This document shows positions 11,229 to 24,185 of a DNA stretch of 64,000 nucleotides, in pieces. The position numbers and the translations under genes are program-made. Location of the stretch: NCBI GenBank assembly GCA_029582155.1, contig CM055906.1, forward strand, positions 11,961,101 through 12,025,100, read 5' to 3'. Source of the DNA: Panopea generosa. Its lineage: Eukaryota; Mollusca; Bivalvia; Adapedonta; Hiatellidae. Below the pieces are notes generated by a model that did no database searches, had not been told where the DNA came from, and saw only the letters and a program-made list of their open reading frames with translations. Numbering within the stretch: the first letter of the stretch is position 1; each line of letters opens with the position of its first letter.

Positions 11229-12926
11229 GTGCGTACATTTATTCATATACATTAAACGCACACATATTTATATATATTAGATGCACACATATTTATATAT
11301 ATTTAATGCATAAATATTTATATACATTAAACGCACACATATTTGTATATATTAAACGCATATATATTTATATACATTAAATGTACCTATATTTATATAC
11401 ATCAAACGCGCATATATTTATATACATTAAACGCGCACATATTTATATACATTAAACGCACATGTATTTATATACATTTAACGCACATATATTTATATAC
11501 ATTCAAAGCACACGTATTTATATACATTAAACGCGCATATAATTACATACATTCAAAGCACACATATTTATATATATAAAACGCGCACATATTTATATAC
11601 ATTAAACGCATACATATTTATATATATTAAATGCACACATATTTATATACATCAAACGCACACATATTTATATACATCAAACGCACACATATTTATAAAC
11701 ATTAAACGCACACATATTTATATACATTCAAAGCACACATATTTATAAACATTAAATGCACACATATTTATATACATCAAACGCACACATATTTATATAC
11801 ATTAAACGCACACATATTTATAAACATTAAACACAAACATATCTATATACATTCAAACACACATATTTATATACATTAAACGCACACGCATTTATATACA
11901 TTAAACGCACACATATTTATATACATTCAAAGCACACATATTTATATACATTAAACTTACACGTATTTATATACATTAAACGCACACATATTTATATATA
12001 TTAAACGCGCACATATTTATATACATTAAACGTACACATATTTATATATATTAAATGCACACATATTTATATATATTAAACGCGCACATATGTATATACA
12101 TTAAACGCATACATATTTATATATATTAAATGCACACATATTTATATACATCAAACGCACACATATTTATATACATTAAACGCACACATATTTATAAACA
12201 TTAAACGCACACATATTTATATACATTCAAAGCACACATATTTATATACATTAAACGCACACGTATTTATATACATTTAACGCACAAATATTTTTATACA
12301 TCAAACGCACACATATTTATATACATTAAACGCACACGCATTTATATACATTTAACGTACAAATATTTATATAAATCAAACGCACACATATTTATATACA
12401 TTAAACGCACACTCATTTATATACATTGAACGCACACATATTTATATACATTAAACGCGCACATATTTATATACATTAAACGCACACTCATTTATATACA
12501 TTGAAAGCACACATATTTATATACATTGAACGCGCACATATTTATATACATTAAACGCACACATATTTATATACATTAAACGCACACATATATATATACA
12601 TCAAACGCACACATATTTATATACATTAAACGCACACACATTTATATTTATTAAACGCGCACATATTTATATACATTAAACGCATACATATTTATATATA
12701 TTAAATGCATGCATATTTATATACATTAAACGCACACATATTTATAAACATTAAACGCACACATATTTATATACATTCAAAGCACACATATTTATATACA
12801 TTAAACGCACAGGTATTTATATACATTTAACCCACACATAACTATATACATTAAACGCACACCTATTTGTATACATTAAATGCTCATATATTTATATACA
12901 CTAAACAAACACATATTTATATACAT
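11229..12926 (+). repeat. 25-bp AT-rich minisatellite, about 68 copies
   Basis: The unit is CACATATTTATATACATTAA plus ACGCA. Common variants are TCAAACG, TTAAATG and TCAAAG (24-bp copies). The open frame at 11,343-11,579 is translated repeat (Ile/Tyr/His-rich) and not a gene. Confidence 0.95.
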
Positions 12927-13050
12927 CTTCGTGTGAACAGTTTAATCAACCGTCCGTCTGTTCACCATCGTGTGCAGTTGGTAATACAAACACTGTACTG
13001 TTGACACATGGAGATTAGAGCGCAGTAAGACTTTGATTAGAAATCTAAAA

Positions 13051-13550
13051 NNNNNNNNNNNNNNNNNNNNNNNNNNNNNNNNNNNNNNNNNNNNNNNNNN
13101 NNNNNNNNNNNNNNNNNNNNNNNNNNNNNNNNNNNNNNNNNNNNNNNNNNNNNNNNNNNNNNNNNNNNNNNNNNNNNNNNNNNNNNNNNNNNNNNNNNNN
13201 NNNNNNNNNNNNNNNNNNNNNNNNNNNNNNNNNNNNNNNNNNNNNNNNNNNNNNNNNNNNNNNNNNNNNNNNNNNNNNNNNNNNNNNNNNNNNNNNNNNN
13301 NNNNNNNNNNNNNNNNNNNNNNNNNNNNNNNNNNNNNNNNNNNNNNNNNNNNNNNNNNNNNNNNNNNNNNNNNNNNNNNNNNNNNNNNNNNNNNNNNNNN
13401 NNNNNNNNNNNNNNNNNNNNNNNNNNNNNNNNNNNNNNNNNNNNNNNNNNNNNNNNNNNNNNNNNNNNNNNNNNNNNNNNNNNNNNNNNNNNNNNNNNNN
13501 NNNNNNNNNNNNNNNNNNNNNNNNNNNNNNNNNNNNNNNNNNNNNNNNNN
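13051..13550. other. Assembly gap of exactly 500 N
   Basis: A run of 500 N. The round size suggests a scaffolding placeholder, so the true distance is unknown. Apparent ORFs across it are meaningless. Confidence 0.99.
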
Positions 13551-14007
13551 CAAAGATTGAGATTGGAGGCAAACACCAAAACTTAACTGAGCGCAAAAGT
13601 TTAACCTGGGGTCTACCGACGATGTCAACAGTGTCAGGATCATGGCAATAGCTCTCTTAAACATTCATCTCAGCGTGCTAAAAAAGCAAGAATACTACCT
13701 TTTCAAAGAGTTCCTGTCTTTCTTTTATTAATATAAAAAAATCTGAATCAAACATCAATCTGAAATTTGGTATTGAAACTATAATTTCAATTTTCCCTGT
13801 ATTTGACCAAAAAAAAAAAGAAGATGGCCATAATATATTTATCATTGTTTGGGACACTAAAGGGGGACTTTTTTTTACTGTTGCTATACTAGTTTGCAGT
13901 AGTCAGCTGCATTTCATGTCATTTTTAGTGAAAATTGTATGATTCGACTACCTCATATTTAAAGTGTTTAATACTCTGTGTTTGATAAAAAAAAGATCGT
14001 AATAAAG
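13551..14007. other. No gene seen
   Basis: AT-rich with short A homopolymers; nothing supportable. Confidence 0.5.
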
Positions 14008-14313
14008 TTGTTGTTGTTGTATGGTGTTTAGCATTGCTTTCAACAATTTTTCAGTCATATCGCGACCTTGTATACTTGAGACAGTATTCTAAGTGCTGTC
14101 ACACTGGAGTATCATGCCATAGACACATGGTATGACACCCGACCCAGTCACATTATATTGACACCGGGTCGACCAGACCTAGAACTCTCCTCTAAATGCT
14201 GAGCATCAAGCGAGGAAGCTTCTAGTACCCTTTGGTATGACCCGGCTGGGGATTGAATCCTCAACCTTCCGCATGCAAGGCGGACGCTCTACCAATAGAC
14301 CACGCCGTGGTCC
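14008..14313 (-). mobile_element. tRNA-Ala-headed SINE, copy 2
   Basis: Same family and orientation as the copy at 10,364. The anticodon-loop text reads CTTGCAT (TGC, also Ala-like), one base different from the other two copies. The tail is (CAA)n. Confidence 0.88.
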
Positions 14314-15798
14314 TAAGTAAAATCTGGAACTCTACGTCCTCTGCTATGGCAATAACATTTTCAAACTTTTGGAACTATTTTATCGGTCGGAGGATATGAA
14401 ATCGCCGTCAACAGTATAGCAAAGGTTATAGTACAAAATTGTAGTTTGGGCAGCACAGCAACTATAGAAGGCATCGCTATGATCGCCTTTAGGAAATATT
14501 TTTCTTACATCAGGGAAAAAAAATTTGGAGTGCCCAATTTGTCGCCTCTTACGACATGCTTGAGCTGCAGTGGTCCTATTCTTGCCATCAATCATGTGGC
14601 ACCCCGGAACCACACGGGGTTCTTGTTTTATATTATCATTTGGAATTGATACTACAATTAATGTCTGAGAGCAAGACAATGTAGACCCAATCAGATTCAG
14701 TGGATGTGTCAAAGTTTTTCTATTTTCTTCCTACAGGTGCACATTTTCAAAACAGTTTGCAGGTGAACATGTATTTGTTCTTCATTGTTTTAAACAATTT
14801 AACTAGCATTTAATCCTAAACAGCAATCATGAATCAAACCCTGTATTAGTCCCGACATAAGTGTATTTTGTTTTATAAACCATTGTATCATGCACACACT
14901 GTATCACAATCCGCTGTAATGCATACATTCTATGTATCATAAACATCTATAGTGTATGCAAACTGTACCATAAAGCTCCATTTGCATTTTAGTTCTACAG
15001 GTTGCAGTCCCATCAGTCCACCATTAATCAAAACTCTGACTGCATCAAACATTTTAAAAATATATATCTAAAATCATCATCATTCTACTTTTCTGATTTA
15101 CTTGTGCAATACATGTAAATGAAGCTGGTAAAACTGGCACATAATCTTCTGGTTGTAACAGTTGACACAAACTCCCTAAGGGAGAATCACTGAGAGGACA
15201 ATGCCAGAGTTAGAAAACATTTCAAACAGGTACCAATAAGCTATGCTATCAGCATATATTATGTCTATTCAAGTTGGATATCAATATCTTTACATAATAT
15301 TTACATAATTGAAATATCTCTTTTTTTCATAACTGGTTGTGCCAGCTCACATGCCAAGAGCTGCTTTAAAACACAATTGAAAAGTTCAGTTTCTTTGCAT
15401 TTTTATAATTCGCCAAAAATTTAAGTACTTTCTATTGTTGCTTTGGATACATATGAATGTAAACCAAAATTAATCTGTTTTACCTGGAACAAGATTTTAT
15501 TATTTCACAAGTCTACCAAAGGAAATCAACTGTATCATTCTATTATTTAAAATTTATGCTAAAACAAAATGTCATGTAAAATGATAATCCATGTTTAAAA
15601 AGTTTTCATAAACTGAACTGTTCAACATGATGATATATTCAGCTGATACAGATTTGTAATAATTGTGTGAGGCAGGTGCTTAAGACTCTCTTTTATTATC
15701 ATGCTGCAGACAGAGATTCTGCACATAGACAGGAGCATTAGGAGAGTGTAAACTAACACAATGAAGTCTAATGACAACTTACTTTCACTGCAGACATC
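14314..15798. other. No gene recognised
   Basis: A 110-codon minus-strand frame at 14,380-14,712 has no recognised motif. The segment near 14,540-14,620 (minus-strand text GTAAGAGGCGACAAATT) resembles interspersed text I have seen in invertebrate genomes but cannot name. Confidence 0.4.
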
Positions 15799-16233
15799 AT
15801 GGGTTCTCAACCTACATCCATCCATAAATTTGTGAGAAAATTTGCCAGAAACAGTGGTTCTACTCAGATTCATTCTGATGTTTTCCTCCACCAATATAAC
15901 TGCATATATGCCATTAGTAACCTGTCATGTATTGATGTGTTGAAAATGGCATTAAGCTCCATTAAAGGAAATGTTTATGTATGGAATTATTTCAGAAACG
16001 TCTACAATCATATCAGGATGGTGTCTATTGAAGACATTGCTCTCTGGGCTCATACAGATCCAGTTAAAAATACAACACACAGTACAACTCTGGACATTGT
16101 CCCCCATTTTCTAGGCAAATCAAACAAATGGACAACATTTTATGACAGAAAATCAGCAAACAAGATTATACCAGGCTCACCCCTCCCATGCTGGAAAAAA
16201 CTAATAATTTATCACTTATCCAAAAGAAACTGA
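15799..16233 (+). CDS. Hypothetical 144-codon ORF, unrecognised
   Basis: An ATG-to-TGA frame of 144 codons in AT-rich DNA, longer than most chance frames here. The predicted protein is mixed and soluble-looking, with no membrane segment, no signal peptide and no catalytic or zinc-binding pattern that I recognise. There is no clear promoter, splice context or neighbour to give it a role. It may be a leftover of mobile-element coding sequence or a chance frame; an exon of a host gene is possible but unsupported. Confidence 0.2.
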   Translation: MGSQPTSIHKFVRKFARNSGSTQIHSDVFLHQYNCIYAISNLSCIDVLKMALSSIKGNVYVWNYFRNVYNHIRMVSIEDIALWAHTDPVKNTTHSTTLDIVPHFLGKSNKWTTFYDRKSANKIIPGSPLPCWKKLIIYHLSKRN

Positions 16234-17031
16234 CATCATACGAAAAAACCAAAAGGCCAAATGAGAGGTTATTTGATTTGCATTAAATTTTGATGTAAAG
16301 AAACTCATGTAAAGCAGCATGAGCCTGGCACATTCCTTATCAAAAATACAAACAACTATTCAGAAAGAAATTGACATACAGTTAAAAAAATGTAAAAATC
16401 CTACCATAAATTGTCTTCTTCATGGTAAACTGCTTCTTTTTTTAAGTTTCATCCTGGTCTGGTTTTGTATTCATGTTCCCAAACAGTTCTAAAAATATAA
16501 ATACAAACTATGAACAATTTGCAATGTAATGTCGGAATATATTAAAATGATATAATTATAAGCACAGGGCTTGAAATTTGTTATCAAAGCCACTTGCTCA
16601 CCCATGCCAAATATTTTTCACAGTTATTTAACAATAGCTTCTAACGGTCACCTGATTATCCTTAATGTCATAAAGCTAATTATATGAATCAATTTTCATA
16701 CTTCTGTCTTGCAGAAAGCGGCAAAAATCCAAACATGGATTTTGAATGTCATAATTATGTACATCAACAAACATCATTTATCTTATACAAATTTTGTAAA
16801 GAGTATCCACCCCAAGGGTTAATTCACAATTTTAATGATGGACTCATATGCCTCATTAATATGCTTTCAATTGTTTTCCACTGCTTTCTATAATAAGAAT
16901 AGGACTTTTAAAGTTTACCTTAAATTTGACTGTTTTAGCCCAGGCCCAAGGCTACAGGGTTTAGGGGAGAGCACTCAATAAAACATTAACCGTCATGTCA
17001 GCAACAACATATCGCACCAAAAAACATTCTA
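16234..17031. other. No gene seen
   Basis: AT-rich; the frame at 16,684-16,893 shows no recognisable motif. Confidence 0.5.
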
Positions 17032-17417
17032 AGTCTCACTGAACAATTACCTCCTTTGCATGATGGTAGCAAGATTATTACACCCAAGAAATAAGAGCTG
17101 TGTAAAGCAGTTGGGTAAATTTTTTTTTAAAAATGCATAAAATGTCATATTTCTTTGTGCATATGGGAACATTGGAACATTTTCATAATTTCTGCAAAGT
17201 TTGGATGACCCTGGGAACTGTTTGATGATGCTATAACAGTTTAAAGATGCGTAGTGATACACTGCAACAAATGGGCAGAATTGTCAAAAATGAAGGGGTG
17301 CCATCAAACCATCGAAATTGTGAAAAAGCAACCTGGTCAACCCCATGTTTTTTTCTACATATTTGGACCAACAGAGGACTATCTATGGGAATAAGGCACC
17401 TTTAGAACCATTGGTAA
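17032..17417 (+). repeat. ~385-bp interspersed repeat, copy 1
   Basis: Begins TCTCACTGAACAATTACCTC and ends GAACCATTGGTAA. A second copy in the same orientation lies at 25,678-26,055 with roughly 90-95% identity by eye. It contains no coding motif and no terminal inverted repeat. The family is unknown to me. Confidence 0.85.
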
Positions 17418-18400
17418 TGTATCCAGTGTTCCAGAAGTGCATGTCTCTATATGTAGAAAAGTACAAAATTAATTGGTGTGTGAGACGTTCAAGAACCAGA
17501 TCATTTTCGGTAGACGCTGGGAGGAAACAATAATAATAATAATAATAATTTATTTAATGAGGGTAACACAGTTAGTTACACTAATCTTCCCTGTGGCCCT
17601 CAACAATCATACAATGAACATGAAATTCAACAATGTAATTAAACATTAAAATATAAAACAAGCATTCACATAATGTTTATAAATGCAATGACAAAAACTT
17701 TTCATTGAATACTTACAATTATTCGTCAATCAAACAGTTTATTTCCAACTGACAATAAACTGCATCTTTGTAATTCAGATTTACTTTCTTTTTCAAAATA
17801 TGTCACTTTCTATGGGAAATACTGTGTTTGAAACCTCTAAATGGAAAAATAAATGTATTTTTGTGAAAAATCGATGACTTTGAGTGAAATAGAGAAGTAT
17901 CACACAGGCAAAACCAAACTTGAAGCTAAAACAATAAAGCAAATAGGGCAATGAGACTGAGCAGCTGAAAATTTGTCATGGAAATGTTGTAATCAGGATT
18001 TATTCAATTCAATGGAAGGAACACAAAGTGAGATCATCTATTTAACTGAAAAAGAAATGATCATGTATGCAAATATGGTTTGCTGCATCATGTGATAAGA
18101 TATGATTTTAGCCATCTGTCTCAAAATCCTGGCTAAAATGAATAGAAGTTTGCACTTAAAAACACTTGAAAGTCACACAGAGAGACAGTGATGCTAATAT
18201 GTCACAACAAAAGCATGTCTAGAGCATTCACTGCATCCAGATTTCATGATTCATGTAAGTTAAATCATTTTTTTGTGTTAGAAACTCATTATTTATGTAT
18301 AGTTCATACCCCACCCACATAAAAATGGTAACATTTGTCGCGATACTGTTTCCACTCTTTAGCGCATGCTTTTTGACAATACGGTTGGTTGGGTATGAGC
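17418..18400. other. No gene; short (AAT)n tract
   Basis: An (AAT)n run lies at about 17,530-17,551. The rest is AT-rich with no supportable feature, up to the DIRS boundary. Confidence 0.5.
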
Positions 18401-18444
18401 AATATAGAAAATTTGAGTTAATTTTACTATTTGTCTATAGTATA

Positions 18445-18584
18445 CTTACGACAACATTACATATGCTAATACTCGATTTGCCATAATCCACGAAAACAGA
18501 AAGACTTAACTATCCTCTATAAGTAACGAGTTACTATCCTTTGCTATAAATATGCGCATGCGCGAAAGCAACTTCCTCTTTCTG
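18445..18584 (+). repeat. DIRS left inverted terminal repeat (3' end of element)
   Basis: A 140-bp segment from CTTACGACAACATTACATAT to the CTCTTTCTG end. Base for base, by eye, it is the reverse complement of 24,473-24,612. A further 44 bp (18,401-18,444) unique to this end lies outside it and is matched by the internal complementary region. Confidence 0.95.
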
Positions 18585-18600
18585 AGGAGGGGAGGGCTGG

Positions 18601-18695
18601 TAATGTTGTCGTAAGTATACTATAGACAAATAGTAATATTAACTCAAATTTTCTATATTGGTCTATTTATATCTTACGACAACATTACATATGCT
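18601..18695 (+). repeat. DIRS internal complementary region (fused-ends copy)
   Basis: Positions 18,601-18,659 are the reverse complement of the left terminus 18,401-18,459, with one mismatch. The remainder to 18,695 is the reverse complement of the right terminus (about 24,590-24,630). The two halves overlap at AATAT, exactly as a circular junction of the two ends would read. In DIRS1 models this region templates completion of the ends. It lies beside the 3' ITR, as expected. Confidence 0.93.
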
Positions 18696-19403
18696 GACTT
18701 TAACATAAAAGCCTGGGGAGGAGAGGATAGATAAGTCAAAATAAAAGGGAACAGGGGAGCCTGTAAAAAATTATCTTAAGAAACTAAGATAAGTCATGTA
18801 AAAATCAGTTATGAATTTTAACATAGAACTAAACTAAATAAACTTTAACAGTGCTACAAAACTTACATACTTTGTAGAACCATCTGGAAGTGCTGTAACA
18901 TCTCCGAAATAGGAGATGACCAAAGTGTCTAGTTGTAGAAGACCTTCATTCCAACAAGTACAGCTTGTAATCCATTCCATATTATAAAGTAGCAGAAATA
19001 ACTTACTCTGCCTGTGTAGACTGAAGAAACTCTAGTCAAAGATACCTGGAGACACGGCAGTCAAAAGGTCAAAATATTTTAAGTAATATATATCTATCTT
19101 ATATAATTATATACTTACATAAATCTACAAAATCAGAACTTCAGAAGTTGATTAGGAGATCCATGTATTGATATATTGATATATTATGTTAGAGAAACAT
19201 AACATAAATCCTAGATTAACGAATATCAGTAAGATGAAACTTAAAATGTAAATAAATTTATTTGATCAAGAATCCTGATACATAAAACACCCACCAAAAG
19301 GAGTTAGATTATGTAGTCTAAAACCATAAAGTTTGTTAAAAACAAACTCAATCTAGAGGTTCACCTCTGATCACAAACTGAGCTACCACAACAGAACTTA
19401 GAG

Positions 19404-20640
19404 TCAGGAAATATAAAAAGATGAGTAATCTCTTATATAGAACTTAGTTAAGGAGTTATGGGAACTCCAGTAACATGCTCATAGGATACGATCCTGAGAA
19501 TTAGAATTCAGCCAAGCAAGAGAAGAAGACAATGTTCTAACTTCGTGTGCTGTTGGGTTTGCTCATGGAAGTACTACTTCTTCTAATTCATAAGAAGACA
19601 TAATTGTCCCTACAATCCTTCTTGATATGAAAGCAAGAGAAAAATATCTTGTGGTTTCTGGGAGATAAGCAACGAAAAGCCGTTTCCTGTACCTGCGCCA
19701 TGCCTTAGAGCTATCTCAGTAGATTTTAATGTTCTCACTGGACATAAACCAGAAGAAGAAATCTCGTTACCTGAGGTGTTTGTAGGTAGGGCTGGAATAA
19801 CCAGCTGTTGAATAGCAACCAAAGGAGGTTAATGCTATGAGAGAAACCCTGGAAAGAAAAGCAACGTAATGGAAGGGCCACCTACCGCGAAGTAAATTGA
19901 ATCTTAAGTTCCTGATAATGCATGTAGCTCACTACGTCAATACCTGAAGTTATAGCTAACAGGAAAGTAGTTTTAAAAGTTAATCCCAATCTCAAACAAG
20001 ATATAAGTGGTTCGGATGTAGGACCTGAAATAGCCTACAGGACCTGGAAACAGTCCCCTTCTGGAGTGACATAAAAAGAAGCGGGATTCTCTAACTATGT
20101 TAGAAAGTAGACGACTATCGCACTTTCCTGTAACCTGCCTAAATGTTACAGAAATGGCTGAACAATAATCTTAAACTGAAGATGGTGAAAGACTTTTATC
20201 TTTGAAAGTGACACAAGAAATCTGATAGATAACTGAAAAGTGTGATTGCATAGATCCAATGACCCTGACTCACCCTTTTCCAACCAACCTTTTCATCTGT
20301 ACTCATAGACACATTTGTAGAAAAAATTCTAGAAATACCGACTGAAAGAACTCGAGTAGCAAATCATTCTGTTTCGAGATGTCATTAGATAAGAGACAGG
20401 AGTAAAGATGAAACACTTGTCTTGGCGTGAACTAGCCGATCAAGAGCTAGACACACCAGGCCTCGTCTGAGAGGGAATACTACTGGAGGAGCCACTAATA
20501 GAGATAACAGTGTAGGAAACCATGGATGTCCAATCCAAAATGGTGTTATCATCAGCAGCAAACCGTCTTCTCTCTGTGCTTTCAGAAGTACCCAAGATAG
20601 AAGTGGAGGTGGAGGGTATGCATTTTAGTCTAAAGCACCC
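19404..20640 (-). pseudogene. DIRS tyrosine recombinase, decayed
   Basis: On the minus strand, the segment LTFKTTFLLAITSGIDVVSY (about 19,920-19,980) aligns to the YR block that usually reads LLALaSgrRvSEL, so the first catalytic Arg appears lost. LCPVRTLK follows (within 19,610-19,822). Then come the His-x-x-Arg box in AHEVRTLSSSLAW (19,536-19,547) and the nucleophile region KFYIRDYSS (Tyr codon within 19,431-19,442). The frame ends at a TGA at 19,404. One in-frame TGA separates the HxxR box from the Tyr. The enzyme would have integrated the circular DNA. Confidence 0.85.
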
Positions 20641-20645
20641 GGAAT

Positions 20646-20716
20646 TCCCAGGTGGTTTGAACCTCTGACCACCTGCTTTCGAGATGGACGCCTTAACCAT
20701 TACACCACGAAAGACA
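20646..20716 (-). repeat. tRNA-Ser-like remnant inside the DIRS
   Basis: Minus-strand text has an A-box-like TGTAATGGTTAAGGCG, anticodon-loop text CTCGAAA (CGA, Ser-like) and B-box GAGGTTCAAACC. Stems are poorly paired, so it is not a functional tRNA. It sits between the RNase H and recombinase regions and is probably a truncated SINE or a captured tRNA fragment. Confidence 0.45.
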
Positions 20717-20829
20717 GTATTACTTGAACAGACCCTGCCAAGGAATTGACAGAGCGTCTACTGCCCCTGACAGAGGATCTGAAACTGGAGAAACAAGGTT
20801 GGGAGTTGATTGATCAACCGAGTAGCAAA

Positions 20830-21800
20830 TAGATCTACAAGGTGTGTCCCAAAGTTGGAACACCTGATTTAGTGTAGATCGATGTACCATCCTTTCTGTG
20901 TGAAAAATCTGGGTTTTCCTGGAAAGGGAATATACCAGAATATTCAGTTTGCCTGTAATATACCTGGCTCTGAGAGAGATCCTTACTTGGGATTACCAAG
21001 TCAGAGTCTCCTTTGCAAAGTTCGAGAGCTCCTGAGCATGAGCACCCCCCCCTTCTTGTACACATAAAAAGCTAAGGTTGTGTTGTCCGTGGTTAGCGTG
21101 ACCAAGTGACCTCGTACTGACACTAGAAAGGATGTAGGGACGGAAATACTGCCCTCATCTGCAATATGTTTATATGGCTCGTTAATAACTGAATGAATTA
21201 ATGAAAGAATGAAAGAAGTTCCCTGGCTGAGGCAGAGGGAACTGAAAGAAGATGTTCCAGTTTTACCTGACATAATCTTAATCTTTCTAGAGAAGGATCC
21301 AAAAAAGCTTCCTGTAGTTGGAAATGTGCTCTTAGGCAAGTAAATATTTGACAAAGAACCAATACCGACTTGTTCCCATAGGGAAAGAAGTCCAGCTCTA
21401 GAATTAGACATAGAAGATGTCTTGAGTGTTGCAGAGCCAAGTCCCTGGAATTGAAGGTTAGGAGCCAGTCCTCCAGATAAGAATGGAGACAAATATCTGT
21501 ATAATGCACCTGGAATCATGAGCACTTTACTATTCTAGTGAAAACGTAAGGTGCTAGTGATAAACTGAAGGGAAGAGCTCCAACTGATAGGTTGAACCTT
21601 GCCAAGGGAAGCGAAGGTATCGTCTGAATCTGGTTGTATAGGAAAGTGAATGTAACCAACTAACAGATCAAGCGAAGTTACCCACTCGTTCTTGTCGTTC
21701 CATCGATAAAGGTTCTCCATACCCCTGTTCTATTGGAACTATGAAAAGACGACTGTAGCACCCCTGCTTGGGAGAGGAGGGGGATACCGGTTCAATTGCA
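20830..21800 (-). pseudogene. DIRS reverse transcriptase/RNase H, decayed
   Basis: Minus-strand pieces in order: VFSSSNRTGVWRTFID-like text across a frameshift (compare the DIRS/Ty3 block PKKxGxWRPVIDL); then WVTSLDLLVGYIHFPIQP (motif A, usual form LDLKDAYFHIPI); then HSYLEDWLL (motif C, usual YLDDWL, so the first Asp is Glu here); then SASARELLSF; then RNase H text VTLTTDNTTLAFYVYKKGG. The order and spacing match the DIRS RT-RNase H domain. Frames change several times. With the altered YLED box and many breaks, this copy cannot make an active enzyme. Confidence 0.85.
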
Positions 21801-21989
21801 GTGAGACAGAAAATTCTAGACATATGTGTCGAAATCTACTGCTTCATTTGATCCCAGAGAATTACTAAGCATCTTGGGTGAAAAGAAACCGTTGGGGATT
21901 GACCCAAAAAAGCATTAGATACCCCTCTGGATCACCGAAAGGGTGTAAGGGTCTGCGAAAAATAATTTCCCCCGGACTCTGAGAAGATA

Positions 21990-24185
21990 GAAAGTCTACC
22001 TCTTGAGAGAATGTCTAGCCTTGGGATCTTCAAATTTAAGTTGGAAGAACCCAGCAAAACTGGAAAGAGCCTGGAAATTTCCAGAAAGGGCACCCCTATT
22101 GGTCAGGCACTAGACCTCCTCTGCCCTCGCCCCTGCCTCTGTATGACTTGCTTCCTTTATGGTTAAAAGTAACCCTGGAAGAAAGATCCTGAGTAAAATG
22201 GGGCCTTAAGACCCAACTACTGGAGTCCTACTGAATGGAGCTTGAGGAGCTATAAATGGAACCATACTGGAGGTCTGGTATGAAGTTTGGCCATGGCTAA
22301 CCGCTGAAAAGAGGGGTTCTCAAACTCTATTCTACGAATCTTAACCACTTCTTGGAAATTAAGTCCAAGAAGTGTATTAGAGTTAAATGGTCCATCCTAC
22401 AGACTAGAAACCAGCTGTTGGTTTAGAGAACTCTACTCCAACAGAAAAGTCTGACTCCTTAAAGAAAGGAAATATTGAAAGCCTGACGAAATACTCCATC
22501 ATATTGGCGTTGTCCTTAACCATTGACTATAGGAATAGATGCAGCTCGATGAGAGCTTCAGGTAAGTTTATGGTCCTGCCGGATAGACAAGATACCACAG
22601 ATACTATAAAGCGACGGGTTCTCCCCTCCGTGTAACAGGAGTGCGAACGACCATCCTCAGGGAAGCGGACACCGATCGAGTGCTGTTGACCGGCGAACCC
22701 TCTCGGAAGAGCAACCTCCGCCCCCCATAATATCCGAGTGAAATTGGGCCTGAACTTCTTAACATGCCAACAAATGTAAAGAATTAATTACAGTACTTTA
22801 AATACGTGCCCAACCTGTCTGACGTAATAGCCTGAGAAAAGTGAGAGGAAGGGCCATAAGGGACCATCTCTTCCTCTCTAAGCTCTGATGTAAAATAGTC
22901 ATCAAATGAGGTACCTGACTACTCTGTGGTAGCGAAAGGATAGAGTTAGGTGGAGTGTGAGTCTTAAATAAAATTCTAAGGCTGAGTAACCCTGAACAGT
23001 AGTGTAAGTATAAACCACTGTGAGACAAAGTTCAGGGCCAAATATATCTCTAAGCAGAGAAAACATCTCTGAGTAATGGGGAAAGGGTGTTCCCAATTTC
23101 TCGACCAAATGGCCTTGTCATCAATGAAAAGAGAAGCAACCATCGCCCCTGGAAAGGGGACTGGCAGTTGGTTAGCAGGGAGTGAAGGGACTACGTGGTC
23201 AGGAGTGAAACCCCTGGAAAAATTAGATCTAGTTGAGTGAGAAAGTACTCGAGATCTCTGGGTTGTGGTACCAGCCCTAGCCCTATGAGACTCCTTTTAG
23301 ACTGACCCGTAGGTCGAAGGTCTAACTGAGGGTGTAACTCCAACACCAAAGATGCCTTCTTTCAAGATACATTGCTCCATTGGAAGGCCTTTATAATAAT
23401 TAGGGAAAACTCCTCATGGTTAAAACAACATTGTTTTATTTAAAGGGCACCCCCCACGTGCCTTTGTAAATTAGATTCTGGTAATTCCGGTAAGGTATAC
23501 ATATATTATTGGGGGTAATGTATAGAAATGTCATTGGAATTCCACTGGTTAGTTTCCAAGACTATTAGAACTAGTGTAGAGACTCCCTTAGATCTGTCCC
23601 TTTAATAAGAAGGGGAAAAGAAAACCGAAAGTCGGTGTCTCTTCCCTTAGATGAAAAAAAAGAAAATTTTACCTCTATTTCTTCTATGTTCCCTTCCACT
23701 CTTAGTGGTAGTCTTCCCTCGATCGCCCTCTGTTCCTGTCCTTGTGCTGCTGTTGTGCGCTGCTGGGACAGTGATAGCTGATTTTGAGGGAAATCTCTCG
23801 ATCGTCTGCTGTTCAAGTCCTTGTGCTGCTACAGAGAGCTGCTGGGACAGTGATAGCTAGCGAATGTGGAGGAGCTCCTGGAGCGTCTTCGTCCACCCGT
23901 CACTCTCTGGGTTTTGGTACTAGACCTAGCCCATTGAGACTCCTTGTAAACTGACCCAGAGGTCGAAGGTCTACGGAGGGTGTAGCTCTAACACCAACGG
24001 TGCCTTCCTCTCGGTGACATTGCTCCATGGGAAGGCCCCTGGAATCTGAGGGATATCTCCCCGTGGTGAAGATACCTGGGTTAAGAGATATCCCTTGATT
24101 TCCAAGACTGAGCTTTGTTAGGACATTTTGTACAAACGCAGGTTGTACAAATATCCTGAAATATAAAACAAAATTGGCAAACAAT
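21990..24185 (-). pseudogene. DIRS Gag-like region, decayed
   Basis: Occupies the slot upstream of the RT where DIRS elements carry their Gag-like ORF. Only short frames survive, such as 23,571-23,816 (Arg/Gln-rich) and 22,798-23,108. No zinc knuckle is recognisable. It contains an internal duplication: 23,251-23,424 resembles 23,899-24,080. It also holds a ~70-bp tandem repeat at about 23,719-23,860, with GCTGGGACAGTGATAGCT in each copy. The assignment rests on position more than on sequence. Confidence 0.5.

Noticed and set aside
12942..13664. ORFs of 175-240 codons
   Set aside because: They span the 500-N gap; the coding content is undefined.
14380..14712. 110-codon minus-strand ORF
   Set aside because: No motif, and it overlaps text resembling an interspersed repeat.
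18445..18620. A small independent MITE with TTACGACAACATTAC ends
   Set aside because: The inverted ends are explained by the DIRS left ITR followed by its internal complementary region.
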